Origin: Tetracentron sinense
Lineage: Eukaryota > Streptophyta > Magnoliopsida > Trochodendrales > Trochodendraceae
Direction: 5' to 3'
DNA length: 64,000 bases
Assembly (NCBI GenBank): GCA_015143295.1
Contig: CM026564.1
Location: 12,140,416 to 12,204,415 of the forward strand
Shown here: piece by piece, positions 10,280 to 22,658 of the stretch
Layout of the letters: the number at the start of each line of letters is the position of its first letter
Position numbering within the stretch: position 1 is the stretch's first letter
Translations under genes and position numbers: made by a program
Notes under the pieces: generated by a model
What the model was told of the DNA's origin: nothing
What the model saw: only the letters and a program-made list of their open reading frames with translations
The model's database searches: none

Positions 10280-11817
10280 AAGAAGTACGACTGAGCATGG
10301 AATACTCAGCGGGTACCAAATACTAACCAACAGTCATAGCATACAGATAGCGATACATAGAGCAAGAAAGAATTCACACATATAAAACAGGAATAATTCA
10401 TATCATAACAATAAAGTAAAGCAGAATATAATCATGCTTGCATTCATAAAAGCCGATAAAACCCTTGAAAACACCGTGCACTTGACTTGACTTAAAGTAC
10501 CATTTTCGTGCTTGAAAACTCGTCTTGTCTATCTTGGTTGATTCTTGTAGATCGTGTCATGTCATGCGTGCTTGCATGTGATCATGTAACTTGTGAGATG
10601 CACTGATAAGATGTACTTGTGAGATGCGCTTGTGAGATGCCTTGAGAGGGAAAGGAGACCCTTCTTTATGCAATGCACTTGAGAGGGAAGGGAGACCCTT
10701 CTTCATGATATGTATGTACTTGCAAGGGAAGGGAGGCCCTTCTTTATGCTATGCACTTGTGAGTGAGGGGAGACCCCACGTGGAATATTTGTTCTTGTTT
10801 TCTTGTGAAAAGCGAGGTAAAACATATCGTAGGATATGTCCCACCTCTAATCCTGTTCTTGAAAATATGATAAATCATGTCATGCATGCCGTGCTCATGG
10901 AAGTCGTGTGCATACTTGCAATTGAATTTAAATATGACATGTTTGGGATTTCACAATACATTGCACATCACCATTTAAACAAGTAACAAATTAAACAATT
11001 TAGGGAAAATGCGAAAACACACTATCATAACCCAAACAATTTCCATAAACTTTAAACATGCATTTTCTTAATTTATTATTCATTTTATTCACCTTGGCAT
11101 TCCATCAAACATGGTATGTTCATTTTTTGTTAACCCTACAACATGCTTTTCTAGGTGGGTTATAATTCCATCATACATGTTTGTTCATTATGGGTACAAT
11201 GCCCTCCCCATTTCAATTATCAAAACACAACCATTGGCATCCAATCGCCCATTCCATCTCCATTCACAACATCCACACGTCTCAACTCATAGCACAAGTA
11301 TAGATGAAGGAAAACAAAGAGACATGGAGGAAAAGAGGAACTATAACTGGGAGGATAGCAAGAAGTATTGACCTTGATCAACGAGGAAGAAAACTCCTCC
11401 AAAAATGTTCGTGAGGTGCTGCCCTAGCTTGGAACATGAGCTCCACGAGTTCTCGAGCTTGAATCTTGAAGAAAATGGCCTTGAGGTTGATCTAAGCCTT
11501 CACCCCTTTTGATTTCTTCCCCAAATGGAAATCCTAGGTTAGAAATCTCCCTCTCCTCTTTCTCTAACTCTCAAATGTCTCAAAGTGTTGTAAATGAGCC
11601 CTAAAGGCTCGGGCAACCCTTAAGAGTAAACAGTGAAACGCCAAAACACCGAAAAAACACTTAATGAAATTTCTGCAAAAACACGAAGATCGAGCGATCG
11701 GTGTTTATGACCGATCGATCGGTTGTCTACCGAGCAATCGGTGAATTGACCGAGCTCCCGGTCAAAAATCAGCTCTATGAAAAATTTCCCCACACAAAAT
11801 TTTCGACCAGTCGATAG

Positions 11818-14336
11818 TGTGACGCCCCGAACCCGCACCTACGGAATCAGGTTCCAAGACGCGTGTCCGTTCGTTAAATCATGCAAGCGGAAGACTTTAC
11901 CCACGAAAATGCAGAAAATTTAAACATTTATCAGATGCTTCCAAAAAGAAAATTACACCTGTCATCACAATAGTCATCATACAAACCATATACCTGTATT
12001 ATTTACATCAAGTTTGTTTTACAAAAGTAGGCACCTCTATCATGCCAGGTACAACTTGTACAAGCTTCCAAAATGTCCAGATAGACTTTTCACTTACTGG
12101 TCAGCAGCTCTAAGATCTGCTAACACAAAAATTCAGTGAGCTATGAAGCCCAATAAAACCACAATCCTTCTAAACTATTTTCCATATAATAACACGCATC
12201 AATAATGATATAATAAGCAGTTCAATTTGCAGGTTACAGTAAAATAGAACAGTATATAATAAATTGTGACCCAAGGTCACTTAGGGTTACGTCACCCTAA
12301 CACAGGTTCCCGACCTCACATTACTTTCCAATTATGAGGTTCACTTAGGGTCCATACCGAACCATGAGTTCACCAACTCAGACAAATACACCAACCCTGA
12401 GTATACCAACTCAGACCACTTCGTATCCGAAGCTTACACACACAACATGGGCATTCACCCAATAAGGACATATTTTTCCATTCAATTGACTGGCCACATC
12501 TACCATGTATTCGCCGCCATCGCCCTGGGTATCAGTCAAGAAGGAACCCCGACCAACCTGCCTACCGTCATCTTTTGGCTAGTCTATGGAAGAACCTTGC
12601 CATCTATACCAATGCCGACATCTCCTGACGTTCCACCAAGAAGGGACCCCGATAGACACGGTACCGACATCTTCTAACCCACCAAGAGAGGAACCCCGGA
12701 CTATACACTATCTGATGTTCAACCACTTTAAACTCCCTAAGACTTCGACATCTCCTGACTATCAGTCACGGAGGAACCACGGGCCATGCAGGACACCGCC
12801 ACTCCTGACCTAATCCAAGAGGCACCGCAGACAACCTAGACAAACAGACCGACATCTCCCGACTATCAGTCACAGAGGAACCCTGGACCTTACTGGACAC
12901 CGTCTCTCCTGACCTAATCAAAGAGGAACCACAGACTATACTTAACCCTAGTTAGATTTTCTAACCACAGGTTAACCCCAGTTAACCCAAGCCTCGCTTG
13001 ATTAACTGAAATACTTGGGCCTTGCGCCCGTGAACTAACTCCAGTAACACACCGTCCCATTAGGGAGCGTTTTCAAGCTAACGGATGTCTCCATAGCCTT
13101 ATAAGACATGCAAAACAATTTTTCGTCACCCAAGAGTGGCGATACAATTTACCCAGGACCCGATCTGGGCTCCCTGAGGGACCACATAAAATCACAACAT
13201 CACATAGGGGTCTCCGCCCCTTTTTTTCATTCACGTTAAAAGACATGCATATACATCACATGAAATAATATAGCAAAATCAGCGGAAAAAGAGAAGAAAA
13301 GAGAGGGATTTTACCTGCTTTACGTGTTTCGAGGCGACTGGCACAAAAAGGGGCTCCGCCAACACGTTTGGGAGGGTAATCAATCCCAAGATAAAGCCCC
13401 TCTCTCTTTAACTTTCGCTTTCTCTCTCTACCTTTTTCTCTCTCTCTCTCTACAGGCAAATCGAGGCATCAGAGAAGAAATCAGACACCGCCAATACGTC
13501 GGGGACGTCGAAAAATCCTAAAACGATCTCCCTTTCCCTTTCTCTCTCTTCCTTTCTCTCTCCTCACTTTCTCTCTCTAAAGTGCTGTGTTTACAGAACG
13601 TGAGAAAATGGGGGAGGTTGGCCTCCATTATATATAGATAAGGTCATGTGCATAGCACATGACCATAATTAATGGTCCTGTTGACCAAGTCAACGGTTGA
13701 TTGTTTGACTATTTTTTTGCCTCCTCTTATGTATACGGCCTCCGTAGTCCTACTTAATGACATTTGATTTTGACGAAACTTTAGGTGACCGAACTTGGGG
13801 CAGTCTGACACCTATTGTAAAAATTTTGGGGAAAAATACTGAGTTTTCACAGCTGCACTTTAGTCCAGAAGAAAATTGCAAAACCCACTAATTTTCTGAT
13901 TTCGGACACAAAACACACTGTCGCTTCTTCGTTTGAGATAACTAACTGCCGAGACGATAGACATTAGTCCCCACGGCTGACCGACATGCATTAGTTTCAA
14001 CCGCACGGATTTCTATTAGGATCTCTAACAGATATTGGGTCCCACTTAATTTCTGGAAATATGGAAATTTTCCATTTTTCTCAATTTTATTTCACATAAT
14101 GGCCCCACGGTCCCACGAAATGGTACCTGATGGAACCGATATGGTAGGGGTGTGTCCCGACAATCGACTGGCACACTGTATACGATTTTCACCAAAAGAT
14201 ACTAAGATTTCCTCAGTGCACTTCAATCCCGAGCAAAATCTACTTTTTATTAATTTAACAAATAATTAACTAATTAACATCCATTAAGGACCCATAAATA
14301 CATAATTTTATTATATTAAAATTCCGGGTTATTACA
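11818..14336 (-). repeat. 3' LTR of B1 (2519 bp)
   Basis: In element orientation it starts tgtaataacccgg and ends ggcgtcaca. It holds degenerate repeats built on gaggaacc and gacatctcctgac (about 12530-12960), CT-rich runs (13395-13460 and 13540-13590), a TATA-like stretch (13628-13638) and a 10-bp inverted repeat (13642-13664). It is about 250 bp shorter than the 5' LTR, mainly because of one missing block. Confidence 0.93.
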
Positions 14337-14350
14337 ATCCCCCCTCCTTA
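14337..14350 (-). other. Polypurine tract of B1
   Basis: On the minus strand, a purine run (aaggaggggggat) immediately before the 3' LTR, downstream of the atttcgaggacgaaatttt motif common to this retrotransposon group. Confidence 0.8.
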
Positions 14351-14383
14351 CAAAAAATTTCGTCCTCGAAATTTACATATACA

Positions 14384-17300
14384 CTAATCATCAAATAACT
14401 GAGGATGATTGCTCCTAATGACATCTTCAAGTTCCCATGTGGCTTCCTCTATGCTATGGTGTTTCTAGAAAACTTTAACTAGCTTAATCGTTTTGTTTCA
14501 TAACACCTGTTCCTTACGGTACAAAATTATCACTGGCTTTTCTTCAAAAGTTAAGTCCTCTCTGACTTGAATTGGTTTGCGAGGGATCAAGTACATATTT
14601 TCTCAACATGGATATGTGGAATACATTGTGAATCCTTGCCAGCTCTGGTGGTAACGCCAAATGGTAGGCTACACCTCCTATTTTAGCCAAAATCTCAAAA
14701 TTTCCAATGAATCGTGGACTTAACTTTCCCCGCTTTCTGAATCGTACAATAACTTTTGATGGAGAGATTTTCAAGAAGACATGGTCGCCGACTTAAAACT
14801 CTAAGTCTCGGTGCTTTCCATCTGCATAGCTTTTCTGTCAACTTTGTGCAGATAATAACCTCGATCGAATCAACTCGATCTTCTTTGTTGTTTCTTGCAC
14901 CAACTCAGGTCCCAGTAGTTTACGTTCCCCTACTTCAGTCCAACATACTGGTGATCGACAACTCTACTTCCGTACAAGGCCTCGTAAGGAGCCATTTGAA
15001 TACTTGCCTGATAACTGTTATTATATGCAAACTCGATCAATGGCAAGTGATCATCCCAGTTTCCTTGAAAGTCCAGACTGCAAATGCGCATCATATCTTC
15101 TAGAGTTTGTATTGTGCGCTCAGACTATCCATCGGTTTGCGGATGATAAGCTGTACTCATGTTTAGCTGCGTACCTAAAGCTTCTTGCAAGCTCCTCCAA
15201 AATCGGGAAGTAAATCGCGGATCGCGATCTGACATAATAGATACTGGTACATCATGCAGCTTCACAATCTCCTTGATGTACAACTTTGATAAATTTTCCA
15301 GGGTTATGGTATCTTTTATAGCAAGAAAGTGAGCCGACTTCATCAATCGATCAACTATCACCCAAACAGCATCATGTCCACTCTTTGTTTTTGGTAACCC
15401 CACCACAAAATCCATCGTAATGTGCTCCCATTTCCACTCGGGAATAGGCAATGATTTTAACAATCCAGGTGGTTTCTGATGTTCTGCCTTGACTTGCTGA
15501 CAAATAAGACATCGAGATACATACTCTGTAATTTCTCTCTTCACACCGTTCCACCAGTAGTTATTCTTTACATCCTGATACATCTTTGTACTTCCAGGGT
15601 GCACCGCAAAACGAGATCGATGTGCCTCATTGAGCAGTTCATTCTTCAACTCAGGATTTCTAGGCACACAGATTCGACCTTTGAATCGAAGTATTCCATC
15701 TTCAAATTCTTCAAAATCTCCCATTTTTCCTTGAAGAATCTTATCTCTGATAACTTTGATCTTCTGATCTTCCAACTGTGTTTCTTGAATCTTTTGTAAT
15801 AACACTGGCTTGGCCTGAATACTAGCCAACTTGGCACTATTACCATGGAATCCTAGACTCAAATTCCAACTCTTGAATTCTTCGATCATCTTCCATCGCT
15901 CTGCCCTCATATATGCTAGAGATCCAACTGTCTTTCTACTCAGGGCATCAGCAACCACGTTACCCTTACCAAGATGATACTGGATTATATAGTCATAATC
16001 CTTCAAGAATTCCATCCATCTACGCTGTCGCATATTGAGTTCCTTTTGGGAGAATAGATACTTTAAACTCTTGTGATCACTATAGATCACCAACTTCTCT
16101 CCATAAAGATAATGTCTCCAAATTTTTAGTGCGAACACTACCGCAGCTAACTCCAGGTCATGCGTGGGATAATTCCGTTCGTGAATCTTGAGTTGTCTCG
16201 AACCATAAGCAATGACCTTTTTGTTTTGCATTAAGACACAACCGAGTCCCTTACTGGAAGCATCGCAATACACCTCAAATCCTCCAGATCCTAAGGGAGT
16301 TGTCAATACTGGAGCGGTTGTTAATCTCTTCTTTAATTCTTGAAAGCTTTGCTCCCGAGATGCTGTCCATTCGAACTTCACATTTTTCTTAGTCAATTCC
16401 GTTAATGGAGCTGCTATCTTCGAGAAACCTTCTACAAATCTGCGGTAGTACCCAGCCAATCCCAGAAAACTTAGAACTTCAGTAACAGTGGATGGCCTTG
16501 CCCAATCGGTTATTGCCTGAATCTTGGAAGGATCAACAGATATTCCATTTCTTGACACAATATGCCCAAGAAAGGCTACCTCTTCCATCCAAAACTCGCA
16601 CTTGGAGAACTTAGCATACAAGTGATTATCTCTTAATGTCTGTAGCGTAATCCTCAAGTGCTCAGCGTGCTTCTCATGACTAGGTGAGTACACCAAGATA
16701 TCATCAATAAATACCACAATAAACTGATCCAAGTACGGCCTGAAAAGGTAATTCATCAACTCCATAAAGGCTGCAGGCGCATTTGTCAGTCCAAAAGGCA
16801 TCACCAAGAACTCGTAGTGACCATACCGAGTTCGGAATGCTGTCTTTTGAATATCTTCTTCTTTGACCCTCAATTGGTGATAGCCGGACCGTAAATCAAT
16901 CTTTGAAAACACTTGGGCGCCTTGCAACTGATCAAATAGATCATCGATCCTGGGGAGAGGATACTTATTCTTGATCGTCGCTTGATTCAGCAGACGATAA
17001 TCTATACACAGATGCAAACTCCCGACTTTCTTTTGAACAAATAACACCGGTGCTCCCCATGGTGAAACACTAGGACGGATCAAGCCCTTATCTAATAGGT
17101 CTTGCAACTGAATCTTCAGTTCTTGCAACTCAGCAAGAGCCATCCGATACGGTGTTTTAGATATCGAGTCTACACCCGGAGTAACATCGATTGTAAAATC
17201 GATTTCTCTAGTAGGAGGGAGTCCTGGTAATTCATCAGGAAACACATCTCGAAACTCTCTGACCACCGAGGTATTCCCTAAAGTGTCATCTTCATCTTTA

Positions 17301-18761
17301 TCGACCACCACTGCAGCTAAATACCCAGTACACCCCTTATCTAGAAGGTGACATGCTTTAATTGCTGATATTAGCTTGGGTGCTTGACCTCGGATAATCC
17401 CCTGCATTTCGAACTCTAGGATGTCTGGAATTCGAAATATGACTTTCTTGGCATTACAATCTACCACTGCATGGTAATTAGCCAACCAATCCATCCCTAG
17501 GATAACATCATAATCCTTCATGTCTAACACGATCAGATCTACTAACATCCGTACACTATTGACAAGTATAGGACACCTATCATAGACTATTTTTATGCAC
17601 AGAACTTTCCCTGATGGTGTAGATATAGACATCATGCTTTTAAGTGTATTAGGCTTGTAACTTATGTGTTTAGCAAAACGAGTAGAGACAAACGAATGTG
17701 TAGCACCAATGTCAATCAAAGCATAAGCAGGTACTTGAAATACTAAAAGTTTACCTTCAATGACACCTTCGGTCTGCTGTGCCTCTTCCTGGGTAATTGC
17801 AAACACTCTTCCTTTTTCGCCTTCCAACACTAGTGGTTGGGCCTTAGGGCAATCCTTCTTGAAGTGTCCAGGCTTTCCGCACTGGAAGCAAACCTTCGCT
17901 CTACAGTCCTTGGTCAAATGGCCCTGACCACATTTCTCGCACTTAAGCCCCAATTTTCCTGTAGACCCTTGGCTTTTCATGTCCTCGAACTTTCTTTTCC
18001 CAGTAAACTGCCGGTTATTCTCCTTTATCCAGGGCTTCCCAACTGTCCCTTTGCCTTTGCCAGCACTAGACTGTGCCAGTTCTTCATGCACTCGCTCTAC
18101 TCTGAGTGCTCTATCTAATATCTCTGAGAAGGAGGTAAATCGTTGAGATGCCAATTTCCCTCTGATAGTTGGCTTCATTCCTTCTTCAAATTTCTCAACC
18201 CTCCACTGCTCATCCTCGACAAATCTCGCAGCGAACCTCGAGAGTTGATTCATCTTTTGTTCATACTCGCTAACCGACATATTTCCTTGGGTCAGCTGAA
18301 GAAACTCCATCTCCTTCCTCTTTTCTATTGACGCTGAAAAATAGCGCTCATAAAACAATTCAGTAAATTTTGCCCAAGTCACAGGCCTCTGATGCGGTGG
18401 AACTGTCCTTTCCGCTGTGGTCCACCAATGTTCCACTTCTCCTTCAAGTAGAAAGATAGAGAACTCGGGGCTTGTCATTTTCTGGCAAAGACATAGCCCT
18501 AAAAACTTTTTCCAGACTTCTAATCCATTTCTCCGCCTTCACCGGATCAGTAGTACCCGAAAAGGCCGACGGTCCAAGCCTCTTAAACTTCTCCAATCGG
18601 GTCACATTCCCATGCTCTGGCATGGTAGCAATGGGGATACGACTACCATTCCCATTTCCATTCATATTCTGGGCCTGTTGTTGCTGAATTAGGTTGGCTA
18701 GGGCTGTAATAGCCTTGAATGCTCCAGCCAAGGTATTCTCGGGTGCTCATCGAGGTGGCAT
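14384..18761 (-). pseudogene. gag-pol: gag-pol polyprotein of B1, one long frame with breaks
   Basis: Single gag-pol frame without an intron. The likely start ATG at 18759-18761 (MPPR) is followed by TGA at 18747-18749 (CGA-type change), then the gag N-terminus, then a frameshift near 18470. From 18478 the frame is open for 1117 codons: gag core, two zinc knuckles ([13 protein letters not shown] with CX2CX3HX4[15 protein letters not shown]), protease with DIG instead of DSG/DTG, RT (FIDDILVYS), RNase H ([19 protein letters not shown]), integrase zinc region (CLICQQ) and core ([20 protein letters not shown]). TAG at 15125-15127 follows YHPQTDG. The remaining integrase and chromodomain-like tail (EEATWE) continue to 14384 with a frameshift near 14565 and further stops. 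The D-I-G protease residue would probably inactivate it. Confidence 0.93.
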
Positions 18762-19110
18762 ATTTCACCTATAATTATAAAGTAACGAACTTTTAATAAT
18801 AAAATGAAACTGAAATGCACTGAGAATTCGATATCCAAAAAGAGACATTTCATTCATTTCATCTTTAATATATACATACCACACCATATACATGAACATA
18901 CTACATCATAGTATACAAAACATCATCTCCTCTATACAAGTATATACACCAAAAATCTATGAGTCGAGTGATAAGAAGACCGCCTAGGGCATCTACTATA
19001 CTCCAAAACCATATAGATACACTACAGTCTCCCCTCCTGACTCCTTACTCCTGCATCTAAACCTCAGTTGAGGTAGACGGACTACTCGCCTCCACCGACT
19101 TCTTCTTACT
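18762..19110. other. Spacer between B1 upstream ORF and gag
   Basis: AT-rich, without a long ORF. The upstream ORF may once have run about 18 codons further past its TAG (KKKS then a Ser/Thr-rich end), since the frame stays open to the next TAG. Confidence 0.5.
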
Positions 19111-19464
19111 CTACTTACGGTTGTTCAAAATTGCACGATACTCTTGTGCCGTAAGCCTCTTAGATGATAGGGGTGGAGGTATCCAACCAGTCCCATCAGG
19201 ACCAGGCCTAATGTCTGCCAGTGCCCGCTTGACCTGCCTTAAAATCTCACGACGTACCCGAGCTGGTACTGCAAGCTCCATCAGAGACGGGGGTGGAATC
19301 CAGGTAGTTCCGTCCGGATTTATCCGGACAGCCTTCGGCTTAATGGTCGCCATGATTTGTTGAGTCATCCCAAGCCACTCTGGATAACGGCGACTCAACG
19401 TGGCTGCCATCCGCTCATAATGCTGCCAATCTTCCTTAGTGGGGACTCTATGCATTAATGGCAT
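19111..19464 (-). CDS. Extra ORF between primer site and gag in B1 (117 codons)
   Basis: Unrecognised protein. The start MPLMHRVPTKEDWQHYERM at 19462-19464 is preferred because it follows ttgtgtgtatgtgcag|gg, which resembles a 3' splice site; the frame is open 30 codons further upstream, to 19554. The protein contains two related units: PDGTTWIPPP, then a helix-like ARVRREILRQV, and PDGTGWIPPP, then TAQEYRAILNNR. It is basic and soluble-looking with no membrane segment. Most chromoviruses have gag as the first ORF, so an ORF here is unusual. It could be a lineage-specific accessory protein or a captured host fragment. Confidence 0.6.
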   Translation of the reverse strand: MPLMHRVPTKEDWQHYERMAATLSRRYPEWLGMTQQIMATIKPKAVRINPDGTTWIPPPSLMELAVPARVRREILRQVKRALADIRPGPDGTGWIPPPLSSKRLTAQEYRAILNNRK

Positions 19465-19609
19465 CCCTGCACATACACACAATTTCCAAATCACTATCTG
19501 ATTTCGAAATAGGTGATGTACAATAATACATCTAGCCATACAACTAAAAATCATGTACTACGGTATTTCATGAACAAGTATGGTTTGTTAGGATGGTTAT
19601 TGCTCTTAG

Positions 19610-19621
19610 GCTCTGATACCA
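19610..19621 (-). other. Primer binding site of B1
   Basis: Minus-strand TGGTATCAGAGC, a perfect match to the tRNA-iMet type, two bases inside the 5' LTR edge at 19624. Confidence 0.92.
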
Positions 19622-19623
19622 AT

Positions 19624-22392
19624 TGTGACACCCCGAACCCGCGCCTAGGGGAATCAAGTTCCGAGACGCGTGTCCGTTCGTCAAATCATGCAAGCGGAAA
19701 GACTTTACCAGCGAAAATGCAGAAAATTTAAACATTTATCAGATGCTTCCAAAAAGCAAATAACATCTATCATCACAATAGTCATCATACAAACCATATA
19801 CCTGTATTATTTACATCAAGTTTGTTTTACAAAAGTAGGCGCCTCTATCACGCCAGGTATAACTTGTACAAGCTTTCAAAATGTCCAGATAGACTTTTCA
19901 CTTACTGGTCAGCAGCTCCAAGATCTGCTGACACAAAAAGTCAGTGAGCTATGAAGCCCAATAAAACTACAATCCTTCTAAACTATTTTCCACATAATAA
20001 CATGCATCAATAATGATATAATAAGCAGTTCAATTTATAGGTTCCAGTAAAATAGAACAGTATATAATAAATTGTGACCCAAGGTCACTTAGGGTTACGT
20101 CATCCTAACAGAGGTTCCCAACCTCACATTACTTTCTAATTATGAGGTTCAGTTATGAATGTATTATATTACCAAATTATCGTTTCGATCATCAATCATG
20201 TTTCATTTCGAGTCCTAAGACTCTATTAATTGGCCACAGCCCACAAATGTTTAGCTTAAAGTCTCTAAATCATAACCATAATACATTGAGTCATTTAGAC
20301 TCACACATGCTGTTCCGGCTTTCACCTGAACATGACCAAACCTTGGGTATACCAACCCAACTCACCTGAAATCCGATGATTCCATACCGAACCATGAGTC
20401 CACCAACTCAGACAAATACACCAACCTTGAGTATACCAACTTAGACCACTTCGTATCCGAAATTTACCCACACAACATGGGCATTCACCCAATAAGGACA
20501 TATTTTTCCATTCAATTGAGTGGCCACATCTACCGTGTATTCGCCGCCATCGCCCTAGGTATCAGTCAAGAAGGAACCCCGACCAACCTACCTACCGTCA
20601 TCTTCTGGCTAGTCTACGGAGGAACCCCGACATCTATACCAATGCCGACATCTCCTGACGTTCCACCAAGAAGGGACCCCGATAGACACGGTGCCGACAA
20701 CTTCTAACCCACCCAGAGAGGAACCCCGGACTATACACTATCTGATGTTCAGCCACTTTAAACTCCCTAGGACTCCGACATCTCCTGACTATCAGTCACG
20801 GAGGAACCACGGTCTATGCAGGACACCGCCACTCCTGACCTAGTTCAAGAGGCACCTCGAATAATCTAGACAAACAGACCGACATCTCCCGACTATCAGT
20901 CACGGAGGAACCCCGGGCCTTACCGGACACCGTCTCTCATAACCTAGTCAAAGAGGAACCACGGACTATACTTAACCCTGGTTAGATTTTCTAACCACAG
21001 GTTAACCCCAGTTAACCCAAGCCTCGCTTGATTAACTGAAATACTTGGGCCTTGAGCCCGTGAACTAACTCCAGTAACACACCGTCCCATTAGGGAGCGT
21101 TTTCAAGCTAATGGATGTCTCCATAGCCTTACAAGACATGCAAAACAATTTTTCGTCACCCTAGAGTGGCGATACAATTTACCCGGGACCCAATCTGAGC
21201 TCCCCGAGGGACAACATAAAATCACAACATCACATAGGGGTCTCCGTCCCTTTTTCATTCACGTCAAAAGACATGCATATACATCACATGAAATAATATA
21301 GCAAAATAAGCGGAAAAAGAGAAGAAAAGAGAGGGGTTTTACTTGCTTCACACGTTTCAAGGCGACTGGCGTAAAAAGGGGCACCGCCAACACGTCCGGG
21401 AGGGTGATCAACCCCAAGATAAAGCTCCTCTCTCTCAAACTTTTACTTTCTCTCTCTCTCAACATGCAAATCGAGGTGTCGGAGAAGAAATTAGACGCCG
21501 CCAACGCGTCGGGGACGTCAAAAAACCCTAAGAGGACTTTCCTTTCCCTTTCTCTCTCTTCCTTTCTCTCTCCTCACTTTCTCTCTCTTCCTTTCTCTCT
21601 CCTCACTTTCTCTCTCTAAAGTGCTGTGTGGCAGAACCTCCCCAGTTTACAGAATGTGAAAAAATGGGGGAGGTTGGCCTCCATTATATATAGATAAGGT
21701 CATGTGCATAGCACATGACCATAATTAATGGTCCCGTTGACCAAGTCAACGGTTGACCGTTTGACTATTTTTTTGCCTTCTCTTATGTATACGGTCTCCG
21801 TAGTCCTACTTAATGACATCTGATTTTGACGAAACTTTAGGTGACCGAACTTGGGGCAATCCGACACCTACTGTAAAAATTTCGGGGAAAAATACTGAGT
21901 TTTAAAAGCTACACTTTAGTCCGGAAGAAAATTACAAAACCCACTAATTTTATGATTTCGGACACAAAACACGCTGTCGCTTCTTCATTTGAGATAACTA
22001 ACAGCCGAGATGACAGACATTAGTCCCCATGGCCGACAGACACGCATTAGTGTCAACTGCATGGATTTCTATTAGGATCTCCAACAGATATTGGGTCCCA
22101 CTTAATTTCTGGAAATATGGAAATTTTCTGTTTTTCTGAATTTTATCACACATAATGGCCCCGCAGTCCCTCGAAATGGTACCTGATGGAACCGATATGG
22201 TAGGGGTGTGTCCCGGCAATCGACCGGCACACTGTGTACAATTTTTGCCAAAAGATACTGAGATTTCCTCGGTGCACTTTAATCCCGACCAAAATCTACT
22301 TTTTATTAATTTAACAAATAATTAACTAATTAACCTCCATTAAGGACCCATAAACACATAATTTTATTATATTAAAATTCTGAGTCGTTACA
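19624..22392 (-). repeat. 5' LTR of B1 (2769 bp)
   Basis: Highly similar to the 3' LTR at 11818-14336 but with about 230 extra bases (about 20151-20380) and a longer CT-rich run (21530-21620). Contains the probable promoter (21681-21770). Confidence 0.93.
21681..21770 (-). promoter_or_regulatory. Probable B1 LTR promoter: TATA box, inverted repeat, W-box cluster
   Basis: In element orientation, going downstream: four TTGAC cores (W-box, the plant WRKY site) at 21737-21741, 21745-21749 (opposite strand), 21753-21757 and 21761-21765; a perfect 10-bp inverted repeat GGTCATGTGC/GCACATGACC at 21698-21720; and a TATA-like tatatata at 21684-21691. Transcription would start about 30 bases lower, near 21655. 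The same layout is kept in the 3' LTR (13628-13700). WRKY control is inferred from the motif only. Confidence 0.6.
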
Positions 22393-22658
22393 GATAGCCT
22401 CCGATCGATCGGTTTTGGACCGATCGATCGCTCCATGGACCGAGCGATCGGTGCTCTGTAGGTCCAAACTGTTTTGGCCATATCTCTTGACTCGTTCGTC
22501 GGATTTTGACGATTCAACTTGCATTGGGTTCGTACTTCGAAAAGGAACATTTCTAACAATTTGAAATTTTCAATTTCTTCCTTATTTATTAATTGTACTA
22601 TATTAAAGGCAAAACGAAAGTGCCATGTATTACGCATGAAAAAGTCTGGGGCTCTACA

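Larger units (their letters stand above)
11818..22392 (-). mobile_element. B1: complete 10.6 kb family B chromovirus
   Basis: Minus-strand element bounded by tgtgacgcccc on the left and gttaca on the right, with GATAG duplicated at 11813-11817 and 22393-22397. Parts in element order: 5' LTR (19624-22392), primer site (19610-19621), an extra ORF (19111-19464), gag-pol (18761-14384), purine tract (14337-14350) and 3' LTR (11818-14336). LTRs end TG...CA. It carries the longest open frame of the window (1117 codons), so it is probably the youngest insertion, though it has stops and frameshifts. It sits inside S1. Unlike family A it has no gag-pol intron and no LTR micro-ORF. Confidence 0.95.
9918..22658 (-). 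mobile_element. S1: family A solo LTR, split by B1
   Basis: Minus-strand LTR in two pieces, 9918-11817 and 22398-22658, about 2160 bp once the B1 insertion is ignored. The left edge is tgtcgcgacc and the right edge ctctaca, the two termini of family A. Flanks are AAAAT at 9913-9917 and AAAAT at 22659-22663, a clean 5-bp target duplication, so a full element inserted and later reduced to one LTR by recombination. Confidence 0.92.

Noticed and set aside
12447-12677. ORF starting MGIHPIRTYFSIQL, repeated at 20477-20707
   Set aside because: Lies within the degenerate repeats of the B1 LTRs. It is shared only because the LTRs are copies and shows no family-level conservation like the micro-ORF.
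13256-13459. Arg/Glu/Lys-rich ORF in the B1 LTR
   Set aside because: Comes from a CT-rich low-complexity run; not kept in the other LTR.
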